IMG/VR virus record: IMGVR_UViG_3300010370_000106
Span: 1-35,895 of that record
DNA: 35,895 bases
Source of the DNA: a virus
Reading direction: 5' to 3' (one strand)
Shown here: positions 22,401 through 31,542 of the stretch, in pieces
How positions within the stretch are numbered: position 1 is the first letter of the stretch
Layout: each line of letters begins with the position of its first letter
Position numbers and translations under genes: made by a program
The notes under the pieces: model-generated
What the model was told of the DNA's origin: nothing
Database searches by the model: none
The model's input: only the letters and a program-made list of their open reading frames with translations

Positions 22401-25400
22401 AATCTGTTTTTGTCACATCAGCAATTGCATGACCTTTGAACGAATCAGTAATCAGACCGTTTTTGAATCTTTGTAAACCTGTTGTATCACGAATTGTCAA
22501 GTCTTGTTTATTCAGAGTATCTTGTTCAAGCAATGACAAAGATGTGTAATACTCAAGATTTTCAACACGCTTTTCAATTGCTCCAATATCACGCATTGTG
22601 TAACGTTTGTTATCATTGTAAATGACTGAAATTTCTGCTGTATCCGAAACATACGCTGGGCTAACAAGCGTATACAAAGTCATTGAGTCTGTTTTATCTT
22701 TTGGCGGCACAGGGAAAAGATCCGGTTTGCCTTGAATAACTTCAAACGTCTTATTCTTGTTCAAAATAACTTTATCAACACGCGGTAAATAATATTGATA
22801 ATCTAAATTTATATTTGAACCAACAACTGGTATACTACCCGATGAACTAAATGTAATTTCATTTGCCCTTGCCGCTGTAGTTCCAGCAAGACGAACTGGA
22901 CGAAAATCTATACAATCACGCAGTTTGAATTGTTTTTGATTTGTTGAAGTATAGACTGGAATATCCGAATAATCAGGATATGAAGATACTGTAAAGTAAC
23001 CATCACCCGATGATGTATAATGATCAAACCGAACGAGCAGATTACCTGTTGGTGGTGAATTATTTGATTTTAGACGAATTGATGCATGATCATAGAACGA
23101 ATCTCTTTGTCCAGTATCAAGCGTGTAACGAGAAGTTACATTGACAGCAGTAGGTAAATTTGCTGTGCTGATTTCATTAGAGCCAAAATCAAAAATAGAA
23201 TTGATACGAGCAACATCAGAGATGAACAATTTTTGTGCAGCACCTGGTGTTTTTACGACGGTATTGGCTAGAATATGAACTTGACCAATTGTTGGGAATA
23301 ATATGACTGTGCCGTTACCAAATATATCATTTCGTGTTGTTCCTGATGTAGTCGCAACATTTTGTGCTGCATTTACGAGTGTTTTATTCTTTTGTGTTGA
23401 TGTTGAAACATCAATCGTAGCAATAATATTTGCCTTGAATGATGTACCTGCACCAGTCACAGTCAATTGATTTCCAGAAATTGAGTATAAATCAGAAGAT
23501 AAAACTTGTCCTGTAAAATAACCTGTTCCTGTAGGATCGGTAACAACTACAGTATAATTAGAAAGTTCCGCTAATGTTGAAGTTGCAGATGCTAATGCTT
23601 CTCCAGTGTCTAGAGCCAATGTTGCTATGCCACTTGCATTGAATGTCTGTCCTGTTCCTGAACCAGAATATAATTTTTTATATGAATAAACGAAATCAGT
23701 AATGCTATTGTTTGCAATATATTCTTCACCAATTGGGAAAACAATAGATTCAAGTTGAGAATCAGTAATAACAACATCACCAAATGTTGATGATGCATCT
23801 TTTGAACGCTCATCAATGTTTACAGCAAACGTTGGTGTAGCTCCACCAACAATCATACTTTTCGCATCATTGAAATCAAAATCAATTGTCCAAGTAGAGT
23901 TTGCTGCAACATTTGCAACTGCTGGAGCAGTTATAAATGGTTCAGAAAGCGTAACTGTTTGCGTTGTACCATTATAGTTGATAATTGTTTTTGGTGCTTC
24001 ATTTGAGCCTGGACCAGAACTAATTCTAAATCTTGCACCAACATATGCATTGTTTATGTTACTGTATAAATGTCCAAGCACAGTATTTGCAATCTGAATT
24101 GATGTTACATTGATTGTGCTATTGACAGTTCCAGTAATTACATTACTTACATTTACATCAAAAAGGTAAGTTCTGTAAACATAAGTATTTGCGTTTGCCG
24201 AATTTGTTGAAGTTTCATATGCAATTGATTTGATTCGTGCAGTACCAATTTTGGTATTTGCAACATTAGCGGTAACTGTTCTATCAATACTTGCATTTGA
24301 AACGCAATGCAAATCAACTAAACTTGTACCGCCAATAGGTGGTGTACCATAAATCGTATTTGCATAAACAAAACCACCATAGTCTGCTGAAACTGCTTTG
24401 TTTCCAACACTTACTGTTGTTCTTGGTTTTTCATAAGTAATAACTGTAGGTGAAATTGTTTCTGTTTCATAACCATAGATGTATGCTTTACCTGGTGATA
24501 AAACAACATTAGCGTATGCAGAATTATTTGCACTTGTTTCTAATGAAAGCGTAAATGGACGAACTGTGTAATTACCAGACTCATCATATGTTCGTCTGGC
24601 TAAAGAATCTTCTAGAACGGAATAAAGTGGATACTTTGCCTCTTTTGTAAGTACACCCTTTTGAATTTGAGAAATCTCAATAAATTGAGTTGTATCTGTT
24701 GAGTCTAAAGTTCTTGTAGCAAGTGTCAATACAATCTTGTACCGATCTGAACCAGGTGCTTGATAATTACTTGCTGTTTGTGCAGGATCAAGTAAAGATG
24801 TATCGCTTGTGGGTTCAACAATAACTTCACCAACTTCAAAACCAACACGAACATTAGCCGTATTGGCGCTATACTTTGAGAGTGCTACCGTTTGAGGAAG
24901 ATTCTTGATAAAGAAACCTTCGTAATAAAAAATACCTTCATTGACAGAAAATATTTGTGCTTCTCCAGTTCCTGAAGAAGCTATGTTTGCATAAACTGGA
25001 TTTGTTTCAAGCGTCTGTATTGTTTCGCTATCAGTAAATGGAGTACCAATTATCTGTTTGATATAAAGAGTTTTTGGTTCACCTGTCGTTGTGTTTTCAT
25101 CATATACTTTGATAACTTCTGCTTGTTTTGTTGGATTCGTTGGATTATCAACGAGTGTTTTACCTTCAAAGTCATTGATATTTACCGTAGTTTCTGCATA
25201 CGCTGAAGACACATTTAGATAGGTTGCAGTCTGAACAACTGTTTGTCCACCACTTACCAAAGAACCATTGACAAAAACATGATTACCAAAACGACCTACT
25301 TGATTTTGTAGTAGAGTTTGAAGTTGAGTTAATTCTCTGGCTTGAACAGCATATCCAGGCTTAAACAACATGCGAAGAAATAGTTTATCTTCATCAAAAT

Positions 25401-25443
25401 CGTCGTAGTATGGATTTACATTAAAATTAGTATTAAGTGCCAT
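19414..25443 (-). CDS. Giant baseplate/virion structural protein, DUF4815-type N-terminus (2009 aa)
   Basis: Protein of 2009 aa. The N-terminus NPYYDDFDEDKLFLRMLFKP followed by GYAVQARELTQLQTLLQNQV matches the DUF4815 family found in large virion proteins of marine T4-like phages. Later landmarks are KEAKYPLYSVLEDSLARRTYD, SPGKAYIYGYETETISPT, SLLEQDTLNKQDL, a PKSDTWIDVNQKPD region and YVDPLAQTFLVS (a processing- or attachment-type motif common in this family). The C-terminal quarter has FYQLSVSGGNGSGATVYANV and GSGYTTSPTINLF, a module also present in gp6, gp8 and the gp7-position protein, and then YRPPGTNIYVYYKILSSSDP. It lies right after gp8, where T4 has gp9 and gp10, so it is probably the peripheral baseplate piece carrying fibres. 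That role is inferred from position. Confidence 0.8.
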   Translation of the reverse strand: MALNTNFNVNPYYDDFDEDKLFLRMLFKPGYAVQARELTQLQTLLQNQVGRFGNHVFVNGSLVSGGQTVVQTATYLNVSSAYAETTVNINDFEGKTLVDNPTNPTKQAEVIKVYDENTTTGEPKTLYIKQIIGTPFTDSETIQTLETNPVYANIASSGTGEAQIFSVNEGIFYYEGFFIKNLPQTVALSKYSANTANVRVGFEVGEVIVEPTSDTSLLDPAQTASNYQAPGSDRYKIVLTLATRTLDSTDTTQFIEISQIQKGVLTKEAKYPLYSVLEDSLARRTYDESGNYTVRPFTLSLETSANNSAYANVVLSPGKAYIYGYETETISPTVITYEKPRTTVSVGNKAVSADYGGFVYANTIYGTPPIGGTSLVDLHCVSNASIDRTVTANVANTKIGTARIKSIAYETSTNSANANTYVYRTYLFDVNVSNVITGTVNSTINVTSIQIANTVLGHLYSNINNAYVGARFRISSGPGSNEAPKTIINYNGTTQTVTLSEPFITAPAVANVAANSTWTIDFDFNDAKSMIVGGATPTFAVNIDERSKDASSTFGDVVITDSQLESIVFPIGEEYIANNSITDFVYSYKKLYSGSGTGQTFNASGIATLALDTGEALASATSTLAELSNYTVVVTDPTGTGYFTGQVLSSDLYSISGNQLTVTGAGTSFKANIIATIDVSTSTQKNKTLVNAAQNVATTSGTTRNDIFGNGTVILFPTIGQVHILANTVVKTPGAAQKLFISDVARINSIFDFGSNEISTANLPTAVNVTSRYTLDTGQRDSFYDHASIRLKSNNSPPTGNLLVRFDHYTSSGDGYFTVSSYPDYSDIPVYTSTNQKQFKLRDCIDFRPVRLAGTTAARANEITFSSSGSIPVVGSNINLDYQYYLPRVDKVILNKNKTFEVIQGKPDLFPVPPKDKTDSMTLYTLVSPAYVSDTAEISVIYNDNKRYTMRDIGAIEKRVENLEYYTSLSLLEQDTLNKQDLTIRDTTGLQRFKNGLITDSFKGHAIADVTKTDYNAAIDIRQNELRPTFNISNHLLSFDGATSSGHSRKGPNITIGSTEVQFIDQPKASKSINVNPFNVVNFLGRIKLDPKSDTWIDVNQKPDVLVNIGGDKDAWQEIIDRVGGATQLEWDSWQNISYGTPTTSTTLQAPGSGRRPQYAVTTTTQEIGQTRSGISETLSVGTITRSVGNRVVDVSIIPYMRNRNVLFKGSNFKPEGTLYSFFDSTNVSKYVAKANRFIFVKGGLKYNTAIGNFETANIYNNLTNTVEGTCLTVQRSNKVLSVVSVNPTKAFNLANANLIGSTSATSVRIAGYEHYSANANAATVSTITLRVDASGSNNEILYANTANSNTIYIVSGTGAGQQRTMNAYNALTRTANVSVNWTTTPDNTSIYSIGNLETTRNGRVAGIFFIPTGTFRVGEKRFRLIDNQSGDLGSSTSNGDASFFAQGLLQTKEETIISATVPEIERVVVTDERVITESTTTKVVVGYVDPLAQTFLVSPVIHNQGIYLEKICLCFEEKDDNVPVTLQIRPAVNGYPSSSVVYPFSTVTLTPDLVNLTTAPDFDNPENYTEFVFDSPVYMQPGEHSFVLIANSNKYKVWVAEKGTKDVKSQTLISEQPYGGSLFLSQNGSTWVADQNADMMFRMYRSQFDSSATAYFNVNNPTANVPYDLVFLSTSDVVLGNTSITYSFNSEKSTGGMAGYQSIIPLENYEMNDGYGRRVLNPTTGNNTFILKATMATTNPDISPLIDSSRMDIIAIENLINDLPLTNDSIIVANTGVNMIDGFYQLSVSGGNGSGATVYANVVGGQISRTWVLPGNGGSGYTTSPTINLFASTVTTGDGLTGAGGSSRNLCVGTSANGASVIVNGEDSKSGGNGKVRYMTRSVTLADGFESGDLRVYLTAYRPPGTNIYVYYKILSSSDPDQFDDKNYQLMTELTGTNNFVSTNTFDYRELTFAPGINNQANNSVTYTSGSSSFDRFKTFSIKIVMSGESTTDVPKIRDLRTIALPRG

Positions 25444-25453
25444 TTATTAACCT

Positions 25454-27085
25454 TTAGAATCTAACAATAAGTTTGATATTTTCAGCTTGACCATCTTCCC
25501 GATCAATCTTAGTAACATTTTCTGCGTAAATAATATCGCCTGTATATGGTTCCAGTTCTGGATTAGATGAACTAGTAATTATTCGTTGCGTCCCAGAGTT
25601 TGCTCCAGTCAAAGTTTCACCAGCAGAAAACGAGCCGTATTTATTGGAAATTTTGATAACGTTGGCATCTTGATCAACGACAAAACCATATGCTTTTGAG
25701 TTTGCTGGATCAGATCCCTGATAAACATACTCATCTAACTGATAAGATGCGCCAGAAAGCACAGTAACGTTAGACGTTTGAACAAAGATTGTATTTGCGT
25801 TTGCTAAAGAAACTGCTCCAGTATTGCCATATTTATGCGGGTTTATCAGCAATCCATACTGTCGGAAGTTTGTATTTGCTGATATTTTACCACCTTCGGT
25901 CGTATCAATTTCACCAATTCTAACTGCAACCATAACGTTATTGGCAAATAATTCTTTTGAAGGATTATAAGCGTGACCGTATTTTGGTGGCAAAATAACT
26001 CTAGCTGTTGCTCCTGAACCGGAACCATAAACGTAAGCGTTTGCTATAGTATAGTTTTTACCAATTGTTGTGACAACAATTTTTGATATGTTTGCTTGTG
26101 TTACTGTTGCGTTTATATCAGTATTTGATAAAACAGTATTTGCGATTGCGCCTGTTCCATCTCCGTTTATATAAACACGTGTTGCAAGAGCCAACTGAGT
26201 CAGTGTATTTGAACCACCGCCATTTGCTGTTGTACTTGAAGAGAGAGATATATTTCCGTTAGAGTTTTCAATCGCGGTGATGTATGTTCCTGTCGGTATA
26301 CCTGTTCCAGAAATAGACATATTGGCTAGATTAGCTAATGAAGACACACTAAAAATATTACGAACTAAAACTGTATTTGAGAAATGTAAATGCTTCGTTC
26401 CTGAAGCATAAGAATCAACTACAATATTAGATGCTTCACGATAATTTGAGCCGTTTGCTGTTACAATAATTGAAACGAGTTCTCCAGAAACAACGCCAGT
26501 TGAGCTTACATCATAATCGAATTGTGCTGTTGATTCTGGTACTGGTATCCATTCTGAAGTCAAAAATTTGTTTGATGACTGTACACTGTACATGTATTTC
26601 CAAATGTAACCATCAGATGTTGCAATATTACCATTTGATGTTGTAAAATCGCCAGTAGGCATTACTGTTGAGTTTGATGTTACACCATTTGAAGAAATCG
26701 CATTAGACACACACTTATACACATTTTTTTCTGAGGTCATTACATACATGCCCTTCAGATTTTGCGTTGTATTTGCAGAGAGAAGTGTGCTGAAAGATAT
26801 CGTATCATCATACTGACGATACTTTGTATTTGCTGTCCAAAGAACACGAGGAATTACCAGTTCAACATCGCCGCCTGTAACTTTTTTAGCAGCAATCATA
26901 TTGTCCCAAATACTCTTTTCTGTCTTTACTGTATCTTCAAGATTTGGTGGACTTCCTTCATCTGCCCATGCTGTATGATTACCAATAAAGACGTAACCGA
27001 CGGTTGTATCGGTATTGGAAGAAAATGCTTCCTTGAAGTCTTTTGCAGCAATAATTTGAAGTTTTTTCGTGGTTACTGAAGTCAT
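25454..27085 (-). CDS. gp8: Baseplate wedge protein gp8
   Basis: T4-like baseplate wedge protein gp8. The N-terminal 200 residues match the family: QIIAAKDFKEAF, VGYVFIGNHTAWADEGSPPN, EKSIWDNMIAAKKVTGGDVE, VIPRVLWTANTKYRQYDDTI, MTSEKNVYKCVSN and SDGYIWKYMYSV. T4 gp8 is about 334 aa; this one is 543 aa, and the extra length is beta-rich, including VSIIVTANGSNY and SKIVVTTIGKNY with YGSGSGATARVILPP. The C-terminal half returns to family features (RQYGLLINPHKYGNTGAVSL, TGDIIYAENVTKIDREDGQA, ENIKLIVRF). In T4, gp8 dimerises on the wedge between gp6/gp7 and gp10. The ATG lacks a Shine-Dalgarno and is preceded by an ATAAATA box. Confidence 0.88.
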   Translation of the reverse strand: MTSVTTKKLQIIAAKDFKEAFSSNTDTTVGYVFIGNHTAWADEGSPPNLEDTVKTEKSIWDNMIAAKKVTGGDVELVIPRVLWTANTKYRQYDDTISFSTLLSANTTQNLKGMYVMTSEKNVYKCVSNAISSNGVTSNSTVMPTGDFTTSNGNIATSDGYIWKYMYSVQSSNKFLTSEWIPVPESTAQFDYDVSSTGVVSGELVSIIVTANGSNYREASNIVVDSYASGTKHLHFSNTVLVRNIFSVSSLANLANMSISGTGIPTGTYITAIENSNGNISLSSSTTANGGGSNTLTQLALATRVYINGDGTGAIANTVLSNTDINATVTQANISKIVVTTIGKNYTIANAYVYGSGSGATARVILPPKYGHAYNPSKELFANNVMVAVRIGEIDTTEGGKISANTNFRQYGLLINPHKYGNTGAVSLANANTIFVQTSNVTVLSGASYQLDEYVYQGSDPANSKAYGFVVDQDANVIKISNKYGSFSAGETLTGANSGTQRIITSSSNPELEPYTGDIIYAENVTKIDREDGQAENIKLIVRF

Positions 27086-27091
27086 AATTTT

Positions 27092-27098
27092 TATTTAT
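27092..27098 (-). promoter_or_regulatory. ATAAATA box immediately upstream of gp8
   Basis: The minus strand reads TAATAAATAAAAATT directly before the gp8 ATG at 27085, overlapping the stop of the 593-aa fibre. As before gp13 and gp25, the box is about 6 nt from the start codon and there is no Shine-Dalgarno between. Confidence 0.3.
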
Positions 27099-28879
27099 TA
27101 TGGTATTGGTGTGTTACTGTTCAAAGTATATACCAGATTTGCTAAACGATCAATTGCAGCATAAATGGTTGTTGGCGGTGAAGTTGCCCAAATTGCTGAA
27201 TTTGCAGCAGTATAATCATCTGCTGTATTTGCGGCATTGAATGCTGCATTTGCATGAATAAATCCACTGTTTGCATGAACAAAAGATGCATTAGCTTGAA
27301 TGAATGCAGCATTTGCAGTATTACTCGCATTGTTTGCGTTTGCATCAAGTGTCAGCGCAAGAAGTGAATTTGTCAGCGCAGTATTCGCAGTATCAAATCC
27401 AGAATTTGCATGATTGTATACTAGAGTTACTGTACTTGATACAGAATTTGCTTTATCAAATGCACCATTTGCATAAATCGCAGCAGAGTTAGCCACATGT
27501 GATGGCGTGTTTGCAGCGATTGCATTTCCGTTAGCAAGAACGAATGCGCCGTTTGCGTAGATTGCAGCAGAGTTTGCAACACCCGAAGCAGTATTTGCGG
27601 CAATTGCAATTCCATTTGCAGCATCAAACGCAGAATTTGCTTGAATAAATGAAGCATTTGCTAAAGTCAATCCAGAGTTTGCAACGCTTGACGGCGTGTT
27701 AGCTGCAACTGCAATTCCGTTTGCTAAGACAAACACTGCATTTGCTTGAACAAACGAAGCATTTGCATGGTTATATCCACTTGTTGCTGTTATCTGTGCG
27801 CCACCGGCAGTAATAACTGAATTATTTGCTGTAGTAAATGCACCGTCTGCACGTGTACAAGCAGTATTCGCTTTTGCAAAAGCGGCATTGATATAATTTG
27901 AATCTACCGAAGTTGATATAGTGTTCGCAAAGTTGAAAGCCGCATTTGCATGATTGAACGAAAGATTCGCAGTCAGACTTGGCGTATTAGCTTTGACGAA
28001 TGCACCATTTGCATAAATCGCAGCAGAGTTTGCAACATGTGATGGCGTATTAGCTACCAAGAAAGCAGAGTTTGCATAAGAAGCAGCAGCATTTACTGTA
28101 TCATATGCAGAATTAGCTTGAATGAATCCAGAGTTTGCAACAATAAACGATGCGTTTGCTTGATGGAACGAATTGTTTGCAAATGTATTTACTGTATTAC
28201 TAAAATCAAAAGATGCATTTGCATGATTGAATGCAGCGTTTGTTAGAGTGAATCCTGTGTTTGCTTGAATAAATCCTGAGTTTGCATGATTGAAACTTGC
28301 GTTGGCTGTATTTCGTGCATACGTATCTGTTGCTGCACCAGTCGCAGTATTAGCGGCGTCAAATGCTGCGTTTGCATGAATGAACGCAGAGTTTGCATGA
28401 ACAAATCCAGAATTTGCATATGAGCCAGCAGAGTTTGCTACATGCGATGGAGTGTTAGCAGAAATTGCTGTTCCATTTGCTGTCAAAAATGCCGAGTTAG
28501 CATGAATAAATGCCGCATTTGTTAGAGTGAATCCTGTGTTCGCTTGAATGAATCCTGAGTTCGCATGATTGAAACTTGCATTTGCATGAATAAAACCAGA
28601 GTTTGCATGATTGAATGATGCGTTCGTTCTTGCAAAACCCGTGTTTGCTTGAATGAATCCAGAATTTGCATGATTGAAACTAGCGTTGGCTTGATCAAAT
28701 GCAGCATTTGCTTTTGCAAATTCTCCGTTACCGATTCGTGTGTCTAAGACACTGATGGTCATTTGTTTGGTTACAGGAGTTCCAGAACTTTTATCAACAA
28801 CAAGAATTACCGTGTTATCGGTATTTGCGTCAAGCGCAGTCAATGTTGTGAGTGATGTAATTTTAGTTGTTGTACTCAT
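27098..28879 (-). CDS. Heptad-repeat tail fibre protein (593 aa)
   Basis: Fibre protein of 593 aa. The N-terminal 50 residues (KITSLTTLTALDANTDNTVI, LVVDKSSGTPVTKQMTI) are a small non-repetitive domain, probably the attachment point. From residue about 53 nearly everything is A-N-x-(A/G/S)-F-x-x heptads (ANAAFDQ, ANASFNH, ANSGFIQ, ANTGFAR and so on), with TPSHVANSA heptads shared with the giant fibre at 1604-7777. The C-terminus (NSAIWATSPPTTIYAAIDRL, ANLVYTLNSNTPIP) is distinct. The F and A spacing fits a trimeric coiled coil. The gene sits between the gp7-position protein and gp8, where T4 has no fibre gene, so it may dock on the wedge. It has no Shine-Dalgarno. Confidence 0.8.
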   Translation of the reverse strand: MSTTTKITSLTTLTALDANTDNTVILVVDKSSGTPVTKQMTISVLDTRIGNGEFAKANAAFDQANASFNHANSGFIQANTGFARTNASFNHANSGFIHANASFNHANSGFIQANTGFTLTNAAFIHANSAFLTANGTAISANTPSHVANSAGSYANSGFVHANSAFIHANAAFDAANTATGAATDTYARNTANASFNHANSGFIQANTGFTLTNAAFNHANASFDFSNTVNTFANNSFHQANASFIVANSGFIQANSAYDTVNAAASYANSAFLVANTPSHVANSAAIYANGAFVKANTPSLTANLSFNHANAAFNFANTISTSVDSNYINAAFAKANTACTRADGAFTTANNSVITAGGAQITATSGYNHANASFVQANAVFVLANGIAVAANTPSSVANSGLTLANASFIQANSAFDAANGIAIAANTASGVANSAAIYANGAFVLANGNAIAANTPSHVANSAAIYANGAFDKANSVSSTVTLVYNHANSGFDTANTALTNSLLALTLDANANNASNTANAAFIQANASFVHANSGFIHANAAFNAANTADDYTAANSAIWATSPPTTIYAAIDRLANLVYTLNSNTPIP

Positions 28880-28881
28880 TT

Positions 28882-31542
28882 TTAGATTCTAAGAATTAGT
28901 GATGATTCGGTTTCCAAAATAATTTCATCTTCTGTTGTAATTAGTTGTGCGCTGAGATTGTCAGACGCAAGATTATCCAGTCCTGGCAGAACTCTTTCTG
29001 ATGTCAAAATAATCATCGTTTGCTGATTTGCAAGCGTATTGAATGGGCTTGAAACAGTCAGTTCTGTATTACTTATAATACTATTTACAGTGCGTATTAC
29101 ATTGTTTACAGCAATGTTGGAGCCAATTGACAAGAATCCTAATGCGTTTGCTGTATTGAATTTTGTTCCTGTACCAATAACAAAAATCGTGCTGTTGACA
29201 TTGACTGTGCCGGCAATTGTATATGAATATTCATCAAGTGAGAAATTTTTTGTTTCTGCTGTTGTGATTGAATTTTTCTCAGCAACATTTTCTTTGTTGA
29301 ACCAGCTATAGTCAATATAGCCTGCTGGATGAATCAACTCTTTGAATATGTTTTTATATCGTGAAAATTCAACTTGTGAAGAAAGCACATATGAATAGTT
29401 GATGAAATATTCTTCTCCAGGTAATCTTCTATCACTTGAAGATAATAACGAATCGGATGTTCTCCAACGACCTTCTGAATTCGTAATTGCCTGTTCAATT
29501 TCAACATTACCTTTCGCACCACTGCCAGTTTCAGATTGAAAAAATACAGTAGGCTCATATTTATATGCTTGTCCAGGATCTTTGACACGAACTGAAAGAA
29601 TCTCACCGGGTCTTTTTGTACCAGCAGCAGATAGTTGTTCGCCGTCAGATACACAAGAGTGGATAAATATATCTGCTCCAGTTCCTGTTGTTGAAGAAAT
29701 TGTAACTGTTGGAAAATTATTCTGCGTATAATTTATTCCACCAACAGGATGTCTTTCGTATGCACCGACTCTTCTTCCTGTTGATGTTGTAGTAAATGCG
29801 ACATTCACGTTGACACTTGTTGCACTTGCAATTGCATTGACAATTCTTGTTTCATTATTTACAATGATTCTATCACCAATAGCAAGTTCAGTATTGAACT
29901 TTGTTCCAGTGCCAACAATTGTCACATTTGATGCTTGTATATTTGCCGTTCCAGTAATACGACTTGGCTGCATGTATATACGTTTGACACCGCCTGTTGA
30001 TGTTACTTCACCAACAACAGCAGCGGCACCTTCACCGTAAGTTCCTAAAGGATTTGCGCCAAACACCACTTCATCACCCGGAACATATCCACTGCCAGCT
30101 GTAACTATGTCAATACGGCCGATACCTTTGAGCGACTTGACTGAACGTTCTGCTGAACCAGTCATCGGTTGAAAAATTGCACCATTTGCATCCAAAATAG
30201 GAGCAGTGTTGACAACACCTGTTGCACTCAACAAAACTAATTTAGAGATTGATCCAACAGTCAGCGTTTGAAAACTCAACGCATCGGCAATTTTTGTGTT
30301 CACATTCTGTGAAGCAATTTTTGGTGATGGAAAACCATAGTCAGCAGAAGAAATCAAATTACTTGAATGATTTGAAATCAAGTCTGTTGCAACAACATAA
30401 GTGTTTGCGCCAAATTCTCCAGAAGTATCAATTGCATCAACAACAATTCTAGCAACTTGATTATTTGGACTTATTGTAACATTTGATGTGACTGTGAATA
30501 TTGCACCACCATCAGATACGTTGGCAAATTCAATTGTGCCAGAGAACACAGAATCAACTTCACCTAATGCTTCTTTTTTTGGTGCACCACCAGTTAGAAT
30601 TGCAAAATCACCTACTCTGTAACTTTGTCCACCATCAATAACATTGATTTTACGGATAATAGAAAATGTTTCTGTGCGAACATCAACTTGATTGCCATCA
30701 GCATCAATGATTGGAATAAGTAAATCTTCACCGTTTGCAAAAGTTCCAACAACGCTACTCTTACTTACAACAAGTTCAACAGGAAATCCTAAATTGATTT
30801 CATCTGTAATGACTCTCTTTGTTGCGCTTTCAATGAGTGCTGAAGCACCAGAAATGCTTCCTGTTACTTTTCTATTACCAAACAAACTAACGTCAAAATT
30901 CAAATAAAGCACACGAATTTCTGCATTGTTGCTTGGTGCTGTATTGAATACTAGTTTTGAATACTCCTTGAGAGTATGAAAGTTATTTGTTTGAAGAACA
31001 TTATCAATGTACACAACAATATCATCGGACGCAACTGACTGTGCCAGTGTAAACGTTTTAGCAGTTCCGTTACCGCGATGATAACTTTGAATGTTTTTTG
31101 TTGTTCTGAGAATGCTGTTAGATACCCATTTACCATCTGACGCACGAAGGATATTATCTTTAGGATAGATAACATCTACTTCTTGACCAAATAGCAAACG
31201 AAATAAAAACTGAAATGATTTCTCGGATCCTTTTGCCAGATATAATGGCAAAGCTTTTTTGATAAGTAACGCTTTATCAATCGCAACATCTTTTGGAAAA
31301 AGTGTTGCAAAAGAATTGAAGAAATTGTTTTCAAAATCATTGATTGATTCATCAACGTCAGAAACATTACGAAGTGCTTTTGCCGCATTCGTCAAATCAT
31401 TTTTTTGCGTTCCTTGTTTCTGCTCAAGAAACTCATAATATGCTTCCAAAAATGATTGAAACAAAGGATACTCATTCCGAACAAATTCCGGAAGTTGACG
31501 ATTGATAAGTACCGATGTTCTAAGACTAGTATTTGCAGCCAT
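28882..31542 (-). CDS. Baseplate wedge-type protein in the gp7 position (886 aa)
   Basis: Protein of 886 aa directly after gp6. The N-terminus (VLINRQLPEFVRNEYPLFQS, FLEAYYEFLEQKQG, then KALPLYLAKGSEKSFQFLFR and LLFGQEVDVIYPKDNILRAS, up to about residue 140) is a well-conserved domain found on large baseplate proteins of aquatic T4-like phages. It is reminiscent of the gp7 / P2 gpI side of the (gp6)2-gp7 wedge core. After it come repeated beta modules: GGQSYRVGDFAILTGG, GSGYVPGDEVVFG and PGQAYKYEPTVFFQ, plus two GTGTKFNT modules (about 29955-29785 and 29210-29010). ELIHPAGYIDYSWFNKE lies near the end. The start overlaps the gp6 stop (TAATG). Gp7 equivalence rests on position and N-terminal resemblance only. 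Confidence 0.65.
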   Translation of the reverse strand: MAANTSLRTSVLINRQLPEFVRNEYPLFQSFLEAYYEFLEQKQGTQKNDLTNAAKALRNVSDVDESINDFENNFFNSFATLFPKDVAIDKALLIKKALPLYLAKGSEKSFQFLFRLLFGQEVDVIYPKDNILRASDGKWVSNSILRTTKNIQSYHRGNGTAKTFTLAQSVASDDIVVYIDNVLQTNNFHTLKEYSKLVFNTAPSNNAEIRVLYLNFDVSLFGNRKVTGSISGASALIESATKRVITDEINLGFPVELVVSKSSVVGTFANGEDLLIPIIDADGNQVDVRTETFSIIRKINVIDGGQSYRVGDFAILTGGAPKKEALGEVDSVFSGTIEFANVSDGGAIFTVTSNVTISPNNQVARIVVDAIDTSGEFGANTYVVATDLISNHSSNLISSADYGFPSPKIASQNVNTKIADALSFQTLTVGSISKLVLLSATGVVNTAPILDANGAIFQPMTGSAERSVKSLKGIGRIDIVTAGSGYVPGDEVVFGANPLGTYGEGAAAVVGEVTSTGGVKRIYMQPSRITGTANIQASNVTIVGTGTKFNTELAIGDRIIVNNETRIVNAIASATSVNVNVAFTTTSTGRRVGAYERHPVGGINYTQNNFPTVTISSTTGTGADIFIHSCVSDGEQLSAAGTKRPGEILSVRVKDPGQAYKYEPTVFFQSETGSGAKGNVEIEQAITNSEGRWRTSDSLLSSSDRRLPGEEYFINYSYVLSSQVEFSRYKNIFKELIHPAGYIDYSWFNKENVAEKNSITTAETKNFSLDEYSYTIAGTVNVNSTIFVIGTGTKFNTANALGFLSIGSNIAVNNVIRTVNSIISNTELTVSSPFNTLANQQTMIILTSERVLPGLDNLASDNLSAQLITTEDEIILETESSLILRI

